From Bacteroides sp. (GTDB lineage: Bacteria > Bacteroidota > Bacteroidia > Bacteroidales > Bacteroidaceae), in assembly GCA_019416685.1 (NCBI GenBank), contig DXWV01000057.1:59455-123454 (forward strand): a stretch of 64,000 nt of DNA, read 5' to 3'. Below, one piece after another: positions 53,653 through 62,176 of this stretch; within the stretch, counting starts at the first letter, position 1; each line of letters begins with the position of its first letter. The notes beneath the pieces were generated by a model. That model searched no databases, was not told where the DNA came from, and was given only the letters and a program-made list of their open reading frames with translations. The position numbers and the translations under genes were made by a program.

Positions 53653-53770
53653 AATATATAGTATCTTTAAATCTATATTCACCACAGAGTTCCACCGAGT
53701 TTTATTGTGAGGAATCATATAAACAGCACTCTGCATTACCTTACAGTGGGTCTGCTATATATTACTAAAA

Positions 53771-53784
53771 GCAAACGATATGCC
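53771..53784 (-). promoter_or_regulatory. Sigma-54 promoter of the export operon
   Basis: Read on the minus strand: TTGGCATATCGTTTGCTT, with GG at 53784-53783 and GC at 53772-53771 separated by exactly 10 bases, closely matching the -24/-12 consensus TGGCAC-N5-TTGC. Transcription would start near 53760, ~108 bases before the TolC-type ATG. Confidence 0.75.
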
Positions 53785-53837
53785 AAAATTCTTAATCTTT
53801 TGATAGTAAGAAACATATCTATAACACCATAAATTAA

Positions 53838-53961
53838 CTGTCCAATATTTCAACATTACAACGTCCAAAAACTGGACACTGCAACTTTTATCAGCTTTAA
53901 AAATATAGCAATTGCCTTCTTTTACAAATTTTTCCTCCAAAAACGTCTAAATATTGGACAG
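53838..53961. promoter_or_regulatory. Three GTCCA-N5-TGGAC sites (probable enhancer-binding sites)
   Basis: Site B GTCCAAAAACTGGAC (53863-53877) is a perfect 5-5-5 palindrome. Site C GTCTAAATATTGGAC (53945-53959) has one mismatch. Site A GTCCAATATTTCAAC (53840-53854) is a half match. CTGTCCAATATTT (53838-53850) and AAATATTGGACAG (53949-53961) are also a perfect 13-bp inverted repeat. They lie 80-190 bp upstream of the export operon start and are suited to the NtrC-type regulator. Site C overlaps the -24 box of the regulator's own promoter. Confidence 0.7.
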
Positions 53962-53969
53962 TCATTTGC
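53956..53969 (+). promoter_or_regulatory. Sigma-54 promoter of the regulator-kinase operon
   Basis: TTGGACAGTCATTTGCA: GG at 53956-53957 and GC at 53968-53969, 10 bases apart. Start near 53980, 47 bases before the response regulator ATG. An overlapping housekeeping promoter is possible (TTTG at 53965-53968, TACCTTTA at 53989-53996, spacer 20). Confidence 0.6.
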
Positions 53970-54027
53970 AAAGAGAATCAAAAACAAATACCTTTACCCA
54001 AAACTCAGAGACCGATAAAAACAGCTC

Positions 54028-55365
54028 ATGGAAACAGGAACCATTCTCATCGTAGATGATAATAAAGGTGTACTGACTTCACTCGAACTTCTGCTCGAGA
54101 ATGAATTCAGACAAATCAAAACAGCTACCAATCCCAATCAAATCACTACCTTGCTCTCTTCCTCCAAAATAGATGTCGTTATTCTTGATATGAATTTCTC
54201 AGCAGGCATCAATAATGGCAATGAAGGGTTGTACTGGCTGAAACACATTCACGAAATAGCTCCATCGTTGCCTGTAGTAATGCTCACTGCCTATGGTGAT
54301 GTGGAATTAGCTGTGAAAGCTTTAAAAAACGGAGCTACTGATTTTCTTTTAAAACCCTGGGATAACCAAACCCTGATACAGAAAATAAAAGAAGCGTTCA
54401 ACCACCGGAAACAACCCATAGGAACTACCGGGAAGGAGAAAAAGAACAATCAGAATATGTTGATTGGGCGCTCACCCGCTATGATACAACTGATTAAAAT
54501 AGTAAGAAAAGTAGCTCTGACAGATGCTGATATTCTAATAACCGGTGAAAACGGAACCGGAAAAGAAATGTTGGCACGCGAAATACACCAGCTTTCTCCG
54601 CGTCATTCAGAAACCATGCTCAGTGTGGATATGGGAGCCATCAGTGAATCCCTTTTTGAGAGTGAACTTTTTGGGCACGAACGAGGAGCCTTTACCGACG
54701 CCCGCGAAAGTCGCCCGGGTAAATTTGAAGCAGCCAACGGAAGTTCGCTCTTTATGGATGAAATAGGTAATCTCCCTCTCTCTCTTCAAGCCAAGCTATT
54801 GACCGTTTTACAAAATCGTAATCTGATGCGCATAGGAAGTAACAAGATTATCCCAATTGACATTCGCCTTATCTCGGCCACCAATAAAGATATTCCGGAA
54901 ATGATCAAAGAGGGAGCATTCCGGGAAGATTTATTTTATCGTATCAATACAATACATCTTGAAATACCTCCGTTACGTGAACGAGGAGACGATATACTCC
55001 TGTTTATTGATACTTTTCTACGTAAATTTGCCACAAAATATCAACGCCCCAATATACAAATGCACGAGCAAACTATTGAGAAGCTATGTGCCTATCATTG
55101 GCCCGGAAACATACGGGAGTTGCAACATACCATCGAAAAAGCAGTTATTCTTTGCGATAGCAATGTCATACGTCCTAAAGATATCTTTATAAAGCAAGCC
55201 TGGAAGCCTCAATCTATACCCATTGTCCCCAACCTGGAAGAAGTGGAACGCCAGGCTATTGAAACGGCTATCTTACAGAATAACGGTAACCTCACAGCAG
55301 CTGCCGAACAATTGGGAGTAAGCAGGCAGACTTTATATAACAAACTAAAACGGTTTAAAATTTAA
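54028..55365 (+). CDS. NtrC-type sigma-54-dependent response regulator
   Basis: 445 residues. Receiver domain (ILIVDDNKGVLTSLELLL; phospho-acceptor Asp in VVILDMNF; Lys in FLLKPW), AAA+ domain with Walker A GENGTGKEM, the sigma-54 contact loop ESELFGHERGAFTDA (canonical GAFTGA, here second Gly replaced by Asp), Walker B SSLFMDEIGNLPL, and a Fis-type helix-turn-helix NLTAAAEQLGVSRQTLYNKLKRF. It should activate the divergent export operon from the sites at 53838-53961. Coupled to the kinase gene, 5 bp downstream. Confidence 0.95.
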   Translation: METGTILIVDDNKGVLTSLELLLENEFRQIKTATNPNQITTLLSSSKIDVVILDMNFSAGINNGNEGLYWLKHIHEIAPSLPVVMLTAYGDVELAVKALKNGATDFLLKPWDNQTLIQKIKEAFNHRKQPIGTTGKEKKNNQNMLIGRSPAMIQLIKIVRKVALTDADILITGENGTGKEMLAREIHQLSPRHSETMLSVDMGAISESLFESELFGHERGAFTDARESRPGKFEAANGSSLFMDEIGNLPLSLQAKLLTVLQNRNLMRIGSNKIIPIDIRLISATNKDIPEMIKEGAFREDLFYRINTIHLEIPPLRERGDDILLFIDTFLRKFATKYQRPNIQMHEQTIEKLCAYHWPGNIRELQHTIEKAVILCDSNVIRPKDIFIKQAWKPQSIPIVPNLEEVERQAIETAILQNNGNLTAAAEQLGVSRQTLYNKLKRFKI

Positions 55366-55370
55366 ATGTC

Positions 55371-56621
55371 ATGTTATTCAGCAAGCATATCTATGTTGTC
55401 ATACTCGCATATATTCTACTTATTCTCGCCATTTCGGGAGCAGGTATGTGGATGATTTTGTCAAAAACAGGAATCATTATAGGAGGCTTGCTCATTCTTT
55501 GTTCTTTCTTCCTGATAGGCGCATTAACCCATAGATTGAATACGTTTAACCGAAAGATAAGACTCTTCTTTGATGCAGTACAAGATAAGGAAAACATACT
55601 CTTATTTCCCGAAGAGAATGTCAGTCAGGAACAAAAACTACTAAACCGTTCGTTAAACCGAATCAACAGTTTACTGCTACAAACAAAAGTAGAATATCAA
55701 AAACAGGAACATTTTTATCATTCTCTGTTGCAGGAAGTTCCCAGTGGAGTATTGGCATGGGATCGTTCGGGCAAAATAGTGATTGCAAACAGCGCTGCAC
55801 TTCATTTATTGAAATGTAATCAATTATCCAATAGCCAACAAGTAGAAAGATTATTGACCAATAGAGAAATTTACAATCATCTTAGTATTTCGCGTAATCA
55901 AATGACACTACAAGGAGAAGTCTTCACTTTACTATCCATCAAAGATATACAAGATGAATTAAGTGACAAAGAAAGTGAATCATGGAGTAAACTCACCCAC
56001 GTACTCACTCACGAAATAATGAATACAATTGCTCCTGTAATCTCTTTATCACAAACTCTTTCTTTGTATTCGGATATGAATGAGAAGGCAAAACAAGGAC
56101 TCAGCATCATTCAGGGGCAAAGTGAACGACTTATGGAATTCACTGAGTCATTCCGTCACCTTTCTTATATGTCCAAACCCGACAAGAAGCCTTTTTTATT
56201 AAATGAGTTACTACAAAAACTCGAAATCTTACTGGAAACAGATTTCAGAGAAAATCAAATTACGTTCTCAGTACAATGCCACCCGCTTTCTATCGAAATA
56301 AACGGAGATAAAAATCAATTATCACAAGTTTTTCTCAATCTATTGAAAAATGCTGTGCAGGCTCTGGAAGGAAGAACGGACGGAGTCATTAGTCTTCGTG
56401 TATCACAAACAGAGCATATACTTATAGAAATAGCAGATAACGGCATCGGTATCCCAGAAGAATTACAGGAAAAAGTGTTCATTCCCTTTTTTACCACCAA
56501 ATCTGAGGGGACTGGAATTGGCCTCAGCCTATGCAGGCAAATCATCCGACAACATCAAGGGCATCTCTCTATGGGTATAAGCCAGCCGGGAGAAACAACA
56601 TTCGTCATAGAACTCCCATAA
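55371..56621 (+). CDS. Sensor histidine kinase (partner of the NtrC-type regulator)
   Basis: 416 residues. Two N-terminal helices (IYVVILAYILLILAISGAGMWMIL and IIIGGLLILCSFFLIGAL) with almost no periplasmic loop, a coiled linker, a PAS-like segment (HSLLQEVPSGVLAWDRSGKIVIANSAAL), phospho-His in WSKLTHVLTHEIMNTIAPVISL, and HATPase boxes N (LLKNAVQAL), G1 (EIADNGIGIPEEL) and G2 (TTKSEGTGIGLSLCR). The lack of a sensor loop suggests it senses membrane or cytoplasmic cues. Together with the regulator it likely controls the neighbouring export operon. Confidence 0.94.
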   Translation: MLFSKHIYVVILAYILLILAISGAGMWMILSKTGIIIGGLLILCSFFLIGALTHRLNTFNRKIRLFFDAVQDKENILLFPEENVSQEQKLLNRSLNRINSLLLQTKVEYQKQEHFYHSLLQEVPSGVLAWDRSGKIVIANSAALHLLKCNQLSNSQQVERLLTNREIYNHLSISRNQMTLQGEVFTLLSIKDIQDELSDKESESWSKLTHVLTHEIMNTIAPVISLSQTLSLYSDMNEKAKQGLSIIQGQSERLMEFTESFRHLSYMSKPDKKPFLLNELLQKLEILLETDFRENQITFSVQCHPLSIEINGDKNQLSQVFLNLLKNAVQALEGRTDGVISLRVSQTEHILIEIADNGIGIPEELQEKVFIPFFTTKSEGTGIGLSLCRQIIRQHQGHLSMGISQPGETTFVIELP

Positions 56622-56786
56622 TCTTAAACGTTTATAGCTCCTTGGGGTTTATACTCCAGATATATGATTGTGCGCTCCAATGCTATTGGAATTACACTTC
56701 TGGCAATCATACAAGAAGGTTGTCTTTGTTTCTCCTCTTTGTCGATATGTTCAAAAGAGAATATCTGGATGGACGAAAATAAGAAT

Positions 56787-56823
56787 CACCACCCGTGAGT
56801 TTTCTACAACCGTCGGGGTGGTG
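56787..56823. terminator. Hairpin between convergent kinase and ablB genes
   Basis: CACCACCC (56787-56794) pairs with GGGTGGTG (56816-56823), plus nearby CG pairs, with a ~20-base loop. No strong T-run follows. It lies in the 221-bp convergent gap, where I see nothing else. Confidence 0.5.
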
Positions 56824-56842
56824 GTAATGATAGTTGTACTAA

Positions 56843-57703
56843 CTAAACATGCTTATAATAAAGGTTCATACTTTCTATTTTCCCGGCTATATTCGTATTA
56901 TTTAGTAAAGTTCCTACATAGTTGAAACCGAATCTTACGAACGTCTTATTCATCGCAATAGATTCCAACCGTGCAATGGTATAAAGCGTCGTTATCCCTT
57001 GTCGCTGCATCTCGTATTCCATCATTTCCAATAACAAACAAGACAAATGGTGACCGGCATGCGCTTTGCAGGTAGCAAAATCGGTCATTTCGGCATTCAT
57101 TGCTTCGGGGTCGACCTCCGAAGAGGCCAAAGCCGCCAATTCTCCTTTGTTGAATGCTCCGAAGTACTGAACATGATCTGCCATTGTATCCGCAATGTAG
57201 TCGGGGTTGTCAATCGGGAAAGGATAGCTCTCAAAAGTCTCTGCATAAAGCGCAGTAATCTGGGGAATATCCTTTTGATTGAGTTTCCGCACTGTATATG
57301 CAGAGTTGAGAATAAACTGCTTCTCCTTTAGGGGAGTTTGTTGAACCTCATAAAGCGTTTCCAATTGACTTTTGGGTAAACGAGAGAGCCGCTCTGCTTT
57401 CAAGAACTTGGAGAGAAAGAAAGCCCCTGTTTTACCATTATAAAATGCGGGGATGTATCCCTCAAGCATATATCCCTTGGCTAGAAACAGAGGAGCAACC
57501 GGTGCGGGAACTTTGCAAAACACTTTAGAGTAGTCGTATAAAGCCAATAGTCTTGAAATCTCATTAAAAACCAGCGTTACATCTTCTTCGGCCAATTTCA
57601 TTAAATAAATCCGGTCGTTCTGCTTTCCGTGCTGAATCAAGGATCCTCGCCCGAGAGGAACGATTGAGTCGGGCTTACTCATTACGTCTTTGTATTCTTT
57701 CAT
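56843..57703 (-). CDS. ablB: Beta-lysine N-acetyltransferase
   Basis: 286 residues. GNAT fold in the C-terminal half: YTVRKLNQKDIPQITALYAETFESYPFPI, AALASSEVDPEAMNAEMTDFATCKAHAGHHLSCLLLEMMEYEMQ, and YTIARLESIAMNKTFVRFGFNYVGTL. This matches AblB, which acetylates beta-lysine to the osmolyte N-epsilon-acetyl-beta-lysine. The start at 57703 overlaps the ablA end by 29 bp; a second ATG at 57682 is possible. Its partner upstream is ablA, so the assignment is strong. Confidence 0.9.
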   Translation of the reverse strand: MKEYKDVMSKPDSIVPLGRGSLIQHGKQNDRIYLMKLAEEDVTLVFNEISRLLALYDYSKVFCKVPAPVAPLFLAKGYMLEGYIPAFYNGKTGAFFLSKFLKAERLSRLPKSQLETLYEVQQTPLKEKQFILNSAYTVRKLNQKDIPQITALYAETFESYPFPIDNPDYIADTMADHVQYFGAFNKGELAALASSEVDPEAMNAEMTDFATCKAHAGHHLSCLLLEMMEYEMQRQGITTLYTIARLESIAMNKTFVRFGFNYVGTLLNNTNIAGKIESMNLYYKHV

Positions 57704-58982
57704 TGTCTTCGGGTATTAAGGTGGTAGTATCATTGGTGTCAGACAGTAATCTTTCAATGCCAATCGTCTGGAGGTCATCGCCATCATTCTGAACAATCTG
57801 AAGCGTGCATTTCTCGCAATCATTATTACATATCGTCGATTGATAGTTATCCGGCTCTGTGTAGGTAGCTATCATTCCTTCATAGTTTCTTAAGATGAGC
57901 TTATTCACCGATCTGGAAATAACGTAGTTGGGCATTATCGGAATTTTGCCACCACCACCGGGAGCGTCGATCACAAAGGTAGGACGCGCAAATCCGCTGG
58001 TATGCCCAATCAGGCTCTCCATTATCTCAATTCCTTTTCCAACCGGAGTTCTGAAGTGCGACAATCCTTCCGACAAATCGCACTGATACAAATAATAAGG
58101 ACGCACTCTATTCTGTACTAATCTGTGCACCAAAGCTTTCATTATCCGTGGACAATCATTGACCCGGGCCAGAAGAACCGACTGATTTCCTATCGGGAAG
58201 CCTCCATCGGCAAGTTGTGCCAATGCTTTGCGAGACGAACTTGTTATTTCATTGGGATGATTGAAGTGTGTATTAATCCAAAGAGGCTGGTACTTTTTCA
58301 TAAGAGCGACTAATTTATCGGTTATTCGATAAGGAAGAACGACTGGCATTCTGGTGCCTATTCGCAGAACCTCCACATGAGGTATTTGACTGATTTCGGA
58401 CAACAACCAATCCAGCATATCATCAGAAAGCATCAAAGGGTCTCCTCCCGAAAGCAATACATCTCTCACTTGTTTAGTGTTTTTGATGTATTCTATCCCC
58501 GCCAGCAATTGTTCTTTGGAAGGAATCGAATCTACGTCGCCCACTTTCCTCTTGCGTGTGCAATGCCGACAATACATAGAGCAGATATTGCTCACATGAA
58601 ATAACACACGGTCGGGGTATCTGTGAGTAATCACCTCCACTTGGCTATCTTTGTCCTCCGACAAAGGGTCGGCACGTTCCGACTTTAGGGTTATCAACTC
58701 TTCGGGGCTTCCGAATGCCTGCTTAAAGACAGGATCGTTCCGGTAGTCTTCCGTGCGAATAAGCGAAAGATAATAGGGAGTAATGGATAAAGGAAACTTT
58801 TCAAATGTCTGTTGCAACTGTTTCTTCTCCTCTTCTTCAAATTGAATTCCCGTCAGGTATTCAAACTGCTCAAGCGTCCTAATCGAATGCCGCAACTGCC
58901 ATTTCCAATTCGTCCAATCCGTGAGTCCTGATTTACTGTCTATTTTCGCTGTTATTTCTTGCTGTACCTTGTTGTATATCAT
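57675..58982 (-). CDS. ablA: Lysine 2,3-aminomutase
   Basis: 435 residues. Radical SAM and PLP enzyme: iron-sulfur motif CSMYCRHCTRKRKVGD, SGGDPLMLSDDMLDWLL, the PLP Lys in VIDAPGGGGKIPIMPNYV, and zinc-binding Cys residues near the C-terminus (ICNNDCEKCTLQ). It converts L-lysine to beta-lysine. Next to ablB and downstream of a betaine importer, its role here is osmolyte synthesis and not lysine fermentation, since no beta-lysine degradation genes are present. Confidence 0.95.
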   Translation of the reverse strand: MIYNKVQQEITAKIDSKSGLTDWTNWKWQLRHSIRTLEQFEYLTGIQFEEEEKKQLQQTFEKFPLSITPYYLSLIRTEDYRNDPVFKQAFGSPEELITLKSERADPLSEDKDSQVEVITHRYPDRVLFHVSNICSMYCRHCTRKRKVGDVDSIPSKEQLLAGIEYIKNTKQVRDVLLSGGDPLMLSDDMLDWLLSEISQIPHVEVLRIGTRMPVVLPYRITDKLVALMKKYQPLWINTHFNHPNEITSSSRKALAQLADGGFPIGNQSVLLARVNDCPRIMKALVHRLVQNRVRPYYLYQCDLSEGLSHFRTPVGKGIEIMESLIGHTSGFARPTFVIDAPGGGGKIPIMPNYVISRSVNKLILRNYEGMIATYTEPDNYQSTICNNDCEKCTLQIVQNDGDDLQTIGIERLLSDTNDTTTLIPEDNERIQRRNE

Positions 58983-59152
58983 ACTGTTTAAGTTTTTTTA
59001 TTCAGATGGACATCCATCCCAATAAAATGAATAATAATTAGTAAAAATCTTCAAGCATCTTGACTGCCTGACATTTTAGAAAGTGGTCTAAGAAAAGCTA
59101 TGAGATGTCCCTTATTCCACTCCTAAAAGACGGGGATCGGAACGTTATAACT

Positions 59153-60025
59153 TCATATCTCTTCTTCAGAGATTTTCTCGGGTATCCAATTGCTTATGAC
59201 ATCCCAATGCGCATTCATCCAGAGGCGAGCCGCATCCTCCTCCGTAGTTTGAGTCGCTTCGATAGCGGACATTAGAGAACTGATTTGTTCGTTTGTCAAA
59301 TGAATATTGGAAAGCAATGTGGCAGCGAAAGAATCTTTTTCGGAGAATCCCTTCCAAGCTAAGATCTTGCAATGCTCGGTTGTTCCATACACTTGTTTGG
59401 GATCTTCAAGCACTTTCAGATCAAATCGGTCAAACATCCAGTGCGGTGTCCATCCGGTGACAACAACCCACTCTTTGCGGTCTATCGCTTTCTTCAGTGA
59501 AGCAGTCATCGCAGGACCACTAGAGGTGAGCAGACTGTATTTCAGTCCATACGCTTCGATAGCCTTGTCTGTTGCCCGCATGATGCCTGCTCCGGCATCA
59601 ATACCGATAATCTTATCCGAAAACTTCTTCCGGCTTCCATTCAGCTCTCCGATTGAATGGATAGTGACGTATGAAGGGACTACAAGCCCAATGCGAGCAT
59701 TGTTGTAAATGGTTCCGATAATCTCTAGTTTATCACCATATTGCTTCATGTAATCATCATGCGTAACGGGCAGCCATGCATCCATAAAAACGTCCGCCTT
59801 CTTTCGAGAAAGTGAAGCGAAGATAGGTGCTATATCTGCATTCTGCAACTTTACCTCGTAGCCTTGTTTCTCGAAGATAGCTTTGGCAAGGTAAGTAAAA
59901 GCAATACCTTCGGACCAATTGGCATAGGCGAAAGTAATCTCCTTTTTAACATTTGCCGGATTACACGAAGTCAAGATGACCAAGACAAGGAGTAATACAC
60001 TTAATAAGATTCTGAGTTTATTCAT
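59153..60025 (-). CDS. Glycine betaine-type ABC transporter substrate-binding lipoprotein
   Basis: 290 residues. Lipoprotein signal MNKLRILLSVLLLVLVILTS before Cys21. OpuAC/ProX fold: EITFAYANWSEGIAFTYLAKAIFE, ADVFMDAWLPVTHDDYM, GIDAGAGIMRATDKAIEAYGL and VVVTGWTPHWMFDRFDLKVLEDP; the Trp residues in NWSEG, DAWLP and GWTPHWMF would form the aromatic box that holds the quaternary amine. Third gene of the import system, 89 bp after the permease gene. Confidence 0.93.
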   Translation of the reverse strand: MNKLRILLSVLLLVLVILTSCNPANVKKEITFAYANWSEGIAFTYLAKAIFEKQGYEVKLQNADIAPIFASLSRKKADVFMDAWLPVTHDDYMKQYGDKLEIIGTIYNNARIGLVVPSYVTIHSIGELNGSRKKFSDKIIGIDAGAGIMRATDKAIEAYGLKYSLLTSSGPAMTASLKKAIDRKEWVVVTGWTPHWMFDRFDLKVLEDPKQVYGTTEHCKILAWKGFSEKDSFAATLLSNIHLTNEQISSLMSAIEATQTTEEDAARLWMNAHWDVISNWIPEKISEEEI

Positions 60026-60114
60026 GTTTCTTTGATTTTTTGAAAGGCTATATCAAAGCCTCGGTTTATAATTACATATTATGCTGGTTCCTCTATAAAT
60101 AGCTTAATGTCACC

Positions 60115-60942
60115 TCACGCCCGTCGTTTCCTTCCCTTCGCTATCCCTTGTGTGATGCGGTCGAGAATGATAGCCAGAATCACTACTGCGATCCCTCCTT
60201 CAAACCCTTGCCCTATTTTCATCTGAGTAATACCTTTCAGCACTACTTCGCCCAGGCCTCCGGCAGAAATCATAGCAGCAATGACTACCATCGAGAGGGA
60301 CATCATGATGGTTTGATTTACTCCTGTCAGAATACTAGGCAACGCCAGTGGAAGTTGCACTTTGCAAAGAAGTTGCCACGGGGTAGCACCAAATGATTGA
60401 GAGGCTTCAACCACTTCATGGGGCACTTGACGAATCCCTAGCCCCGTAAGCCGAACAACAGGTGGCATGGCAAAAATGATTGTAGCAAAAGCTCCCGGCA
60501 CAGTTCCTAAGCCAAAAAATAAGACTGCAGGAATGAGGTAAACAAACGCAGGCATAGTCTGCATAAAGTCCAGAATGGGACGTACAGTTTTACTACACCG
60601 CTGGCTACGTGCCGTCCATACACCCAACGGAATTCCTATGAGAAGAGCCAGACTGGTAGAAGAAAGCACCAGCGCCAGTGTCTGCATAGTAGCTTCCCAG
60701 AGTCCCATACCATAAATTAGCCCAAGCCCAAGCAATGTAAAAATAGCCGTATTCCTCCCCGCCTTACGCCATGCCAGCAAAACAAGCACAACGATCGTTA
60801 TACTAGCTGGAACTTCAAAAAGTGCTTGTTGAAAACCTTCGATAAAATTTCCGACCACCATACTTAGCCCATCGAAAAAGGAAGCGAAGTTGTTTGTGAG
60901 CCAATGGATAGCTCGTTCTATATAATCTCCTATATTAATCAT
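60115..60942 (-). CDS. Glycine betaine/proline ABC transporter permease
   Basis: 275 residues, ProW/OpuAB type. About six helices; the EAA loop is in GIRQVPHEVVEASQSFGATPWQLLCKVQLPLALPSILTGVNQTIMMSLSMVVIAAMI, reported here only as a position near residues 172-230. The N-terminal ~35 residues (IERAIHWLTNNFASFFDGLS) resemble the ProW leader. The start overlaps the ATPase stop by 4 bp. Imports betaine-like osmolytes. Confidence 0.93.
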   Translation of the reverse strand: MINIGDYIERAIHWLTNNFASFFDGLSMVVGNFIEGFQQALFEVPASITIVVLVLLAWRKAGRNTAIFTLLGLGLIYGMGLWEATMQTLALVLSSTSLALLIGIPLGVWTARSQRCSKTVRPILDFMQTMPAFVYLIPAVLFFGLGTVPGAFATIIFAMPPVVRLTGLGIRQVPHEVVEASQSFGATPWQLLCKVQLPLALPSILTGVNQTIMMSLSMVVIAAMISAGGLGEVVLKGITQMKIGQGFEGGIAVVILAIILDRITQGIAKGRKRRA

Positions 60943-62165
60943 AAGTCTATGGCATTTTGAATAATTTCATTGATTTCTTTCTTATTCTTTCCCGTCATCT
61001 CAATAACGAGCTTCGACAGCGGGATGGTTCCCTGAAAAACACGCTGTTCATCGACCACCCAGATAGGCGAATTGGAACGAGTCAACAAAGGAAGTATATC
61101 TTCAAGAGGGGTATCGCCCGACACAGAATGTATTTCCTTGCGCACAGCCGATTGAATGGTATCAATTCCCATCTTTTGCAATTTATAAAGTTCACTCAGG
61201 CGAATTTCTCCCATCAGTATCCCCTTGTTGTCTACCACCGGAAACACACCTATGTTTCGCTCGTTCATCCGGTCAATCAGTTCATCCGGTGTATCGGTTT
61301 CCCAAAATGCTACCTCCGGATTCTCTATCAAAACAGAAGAGGCCGTAACGATTCTCATACGGTCTACATTTTCCACGAAACGCTTCACATAGTCATCTGC
61401 CGGTTCGGTCAGTATCTCTTCCGGAGTACCTACCTGTATCACTTTCCCGTCTTTCATGATAGCAATGCGAGTACCCAGTTTGATGGCTTCATTCAGGTCA
61501 TGAGTAATAAAGACAATCGTTTTCTTCATCTTTTCCTGAAGAGCCAATAATTCATCCTGCATCTGTACACGTATCAACGGATCGAGAGCGGAAAAGGCCT
61601 CATCCATTAGTAGTATTTCGGGATCATTGGTCAGGGCGCGTGCCAGACCCACTCGTTGTTGCATACCGCCAGACAACTCATTGACCATTCGTTTCCCATA
61701 ACCCTCCAGACCCACTTGCTTCATTATTTCCAAAGCCTTTCTTTCTCGTTCCTTTTTCTTAACACCCTGTAGTTCGAGCCCAAATGCGATGTTGTGTAAT
61801 ATGGAGCGGTGAGGCAACAATCCAAAATTCTGAAATACCATAGCCAATACCTTTCTACGTATCAGTATCAGTTCCTCGTCAGAGGCATCCGATATATCAG
61901 TTCCATTCACTAATACATCTCCCGATGTGCGTTGTATCAGTCCGTTGATACAACGCAACAAGGTAGACTTCCCACTCCCCGAAAGTCCCATAATGACAAA
62001 TATCTCCCCCTCTCGTATAGACAGATTTGCATTATCAACGGCAACCACACATCCTGTTTCTTTCAAGATTTCCTGTTTCGTCTTACCTTTGGCTAATAGT
62101 TTGAAAGCTCGCAGCTTCTCTTTTCCGAAGACAAGACAGAGATTTTTTATTTCGATTTTATTCAT
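60939..62165 (-). CDS. Glycine betaine ABC transporter ATPase with CBS domains
   Basis: 408 residues with start at 62165 (MNKIEIKNLCLVFGKEKLRA). OpuAA/ProV family: Walker A VIMGLSGSGKSTLLRCINGL, signature NELSGGMQQRVGLARAL, Walker B ILLMDEAFSALDPLIR, switch His in VFITHDLNEAIKLG. The last ~120 residues are two CBS domains (MNERNIGVFPVVDNKGILMG; LTRSNSPIWVVDEQRVFQG), which in OpuA sense ionic strength and gate transport. Starts 11 bp after the porin gene. Confidence 0.94.
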   Translation of the reverse strand: MNKIEIKNLCLVFGKEKLRAFKLLAKGKTKQEILKETGCVVAVDNANLSIREGEIFVIMGLSGSGKSTLLRCINGLIQRTSGDVLVNGTDISDASDEELILIRRKVLAMVFQNFGLLPHRSILHNIAFGLELQGVKKKERERKALEIMKQVGLEGYGKRMVNELSGGMQQRVGLARALTNDPEILLMDEAFSALDPLIRVQMQDELLALQEKMKKTIVFITHDLNEAIKLGTRIAIMKDGKVIQVGTPEEILTEPADDYVKRFVENVDRMRIVTASSVLIENPEVAFWETDTPDELIDRMNERNIGVFPVVDNKGILMGEIRLSELYKLQKMGIDTIQSAVRKEIHSVSGDTPLEDILPLLTRSNSPIWVVDEQRVFQGTIPLSKLVIEMTGKNKKEINEIIQNAIDL

Positions 62166-62176
62166 AACCAAGCATA

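Noticed and set aside
53755..53940. 61-codon minus-strand frame between the export and regulator operons
   Set aside because: It overlaps the sigma-54 promoter and the operator sites and encodes nothing recognisable.
56622..56842. Possible gene remnant in the kinase-ablB gap
   Set aside because: Both strands were read; short frames are present but no family motif could be recognised, so only the hairpin is reported.
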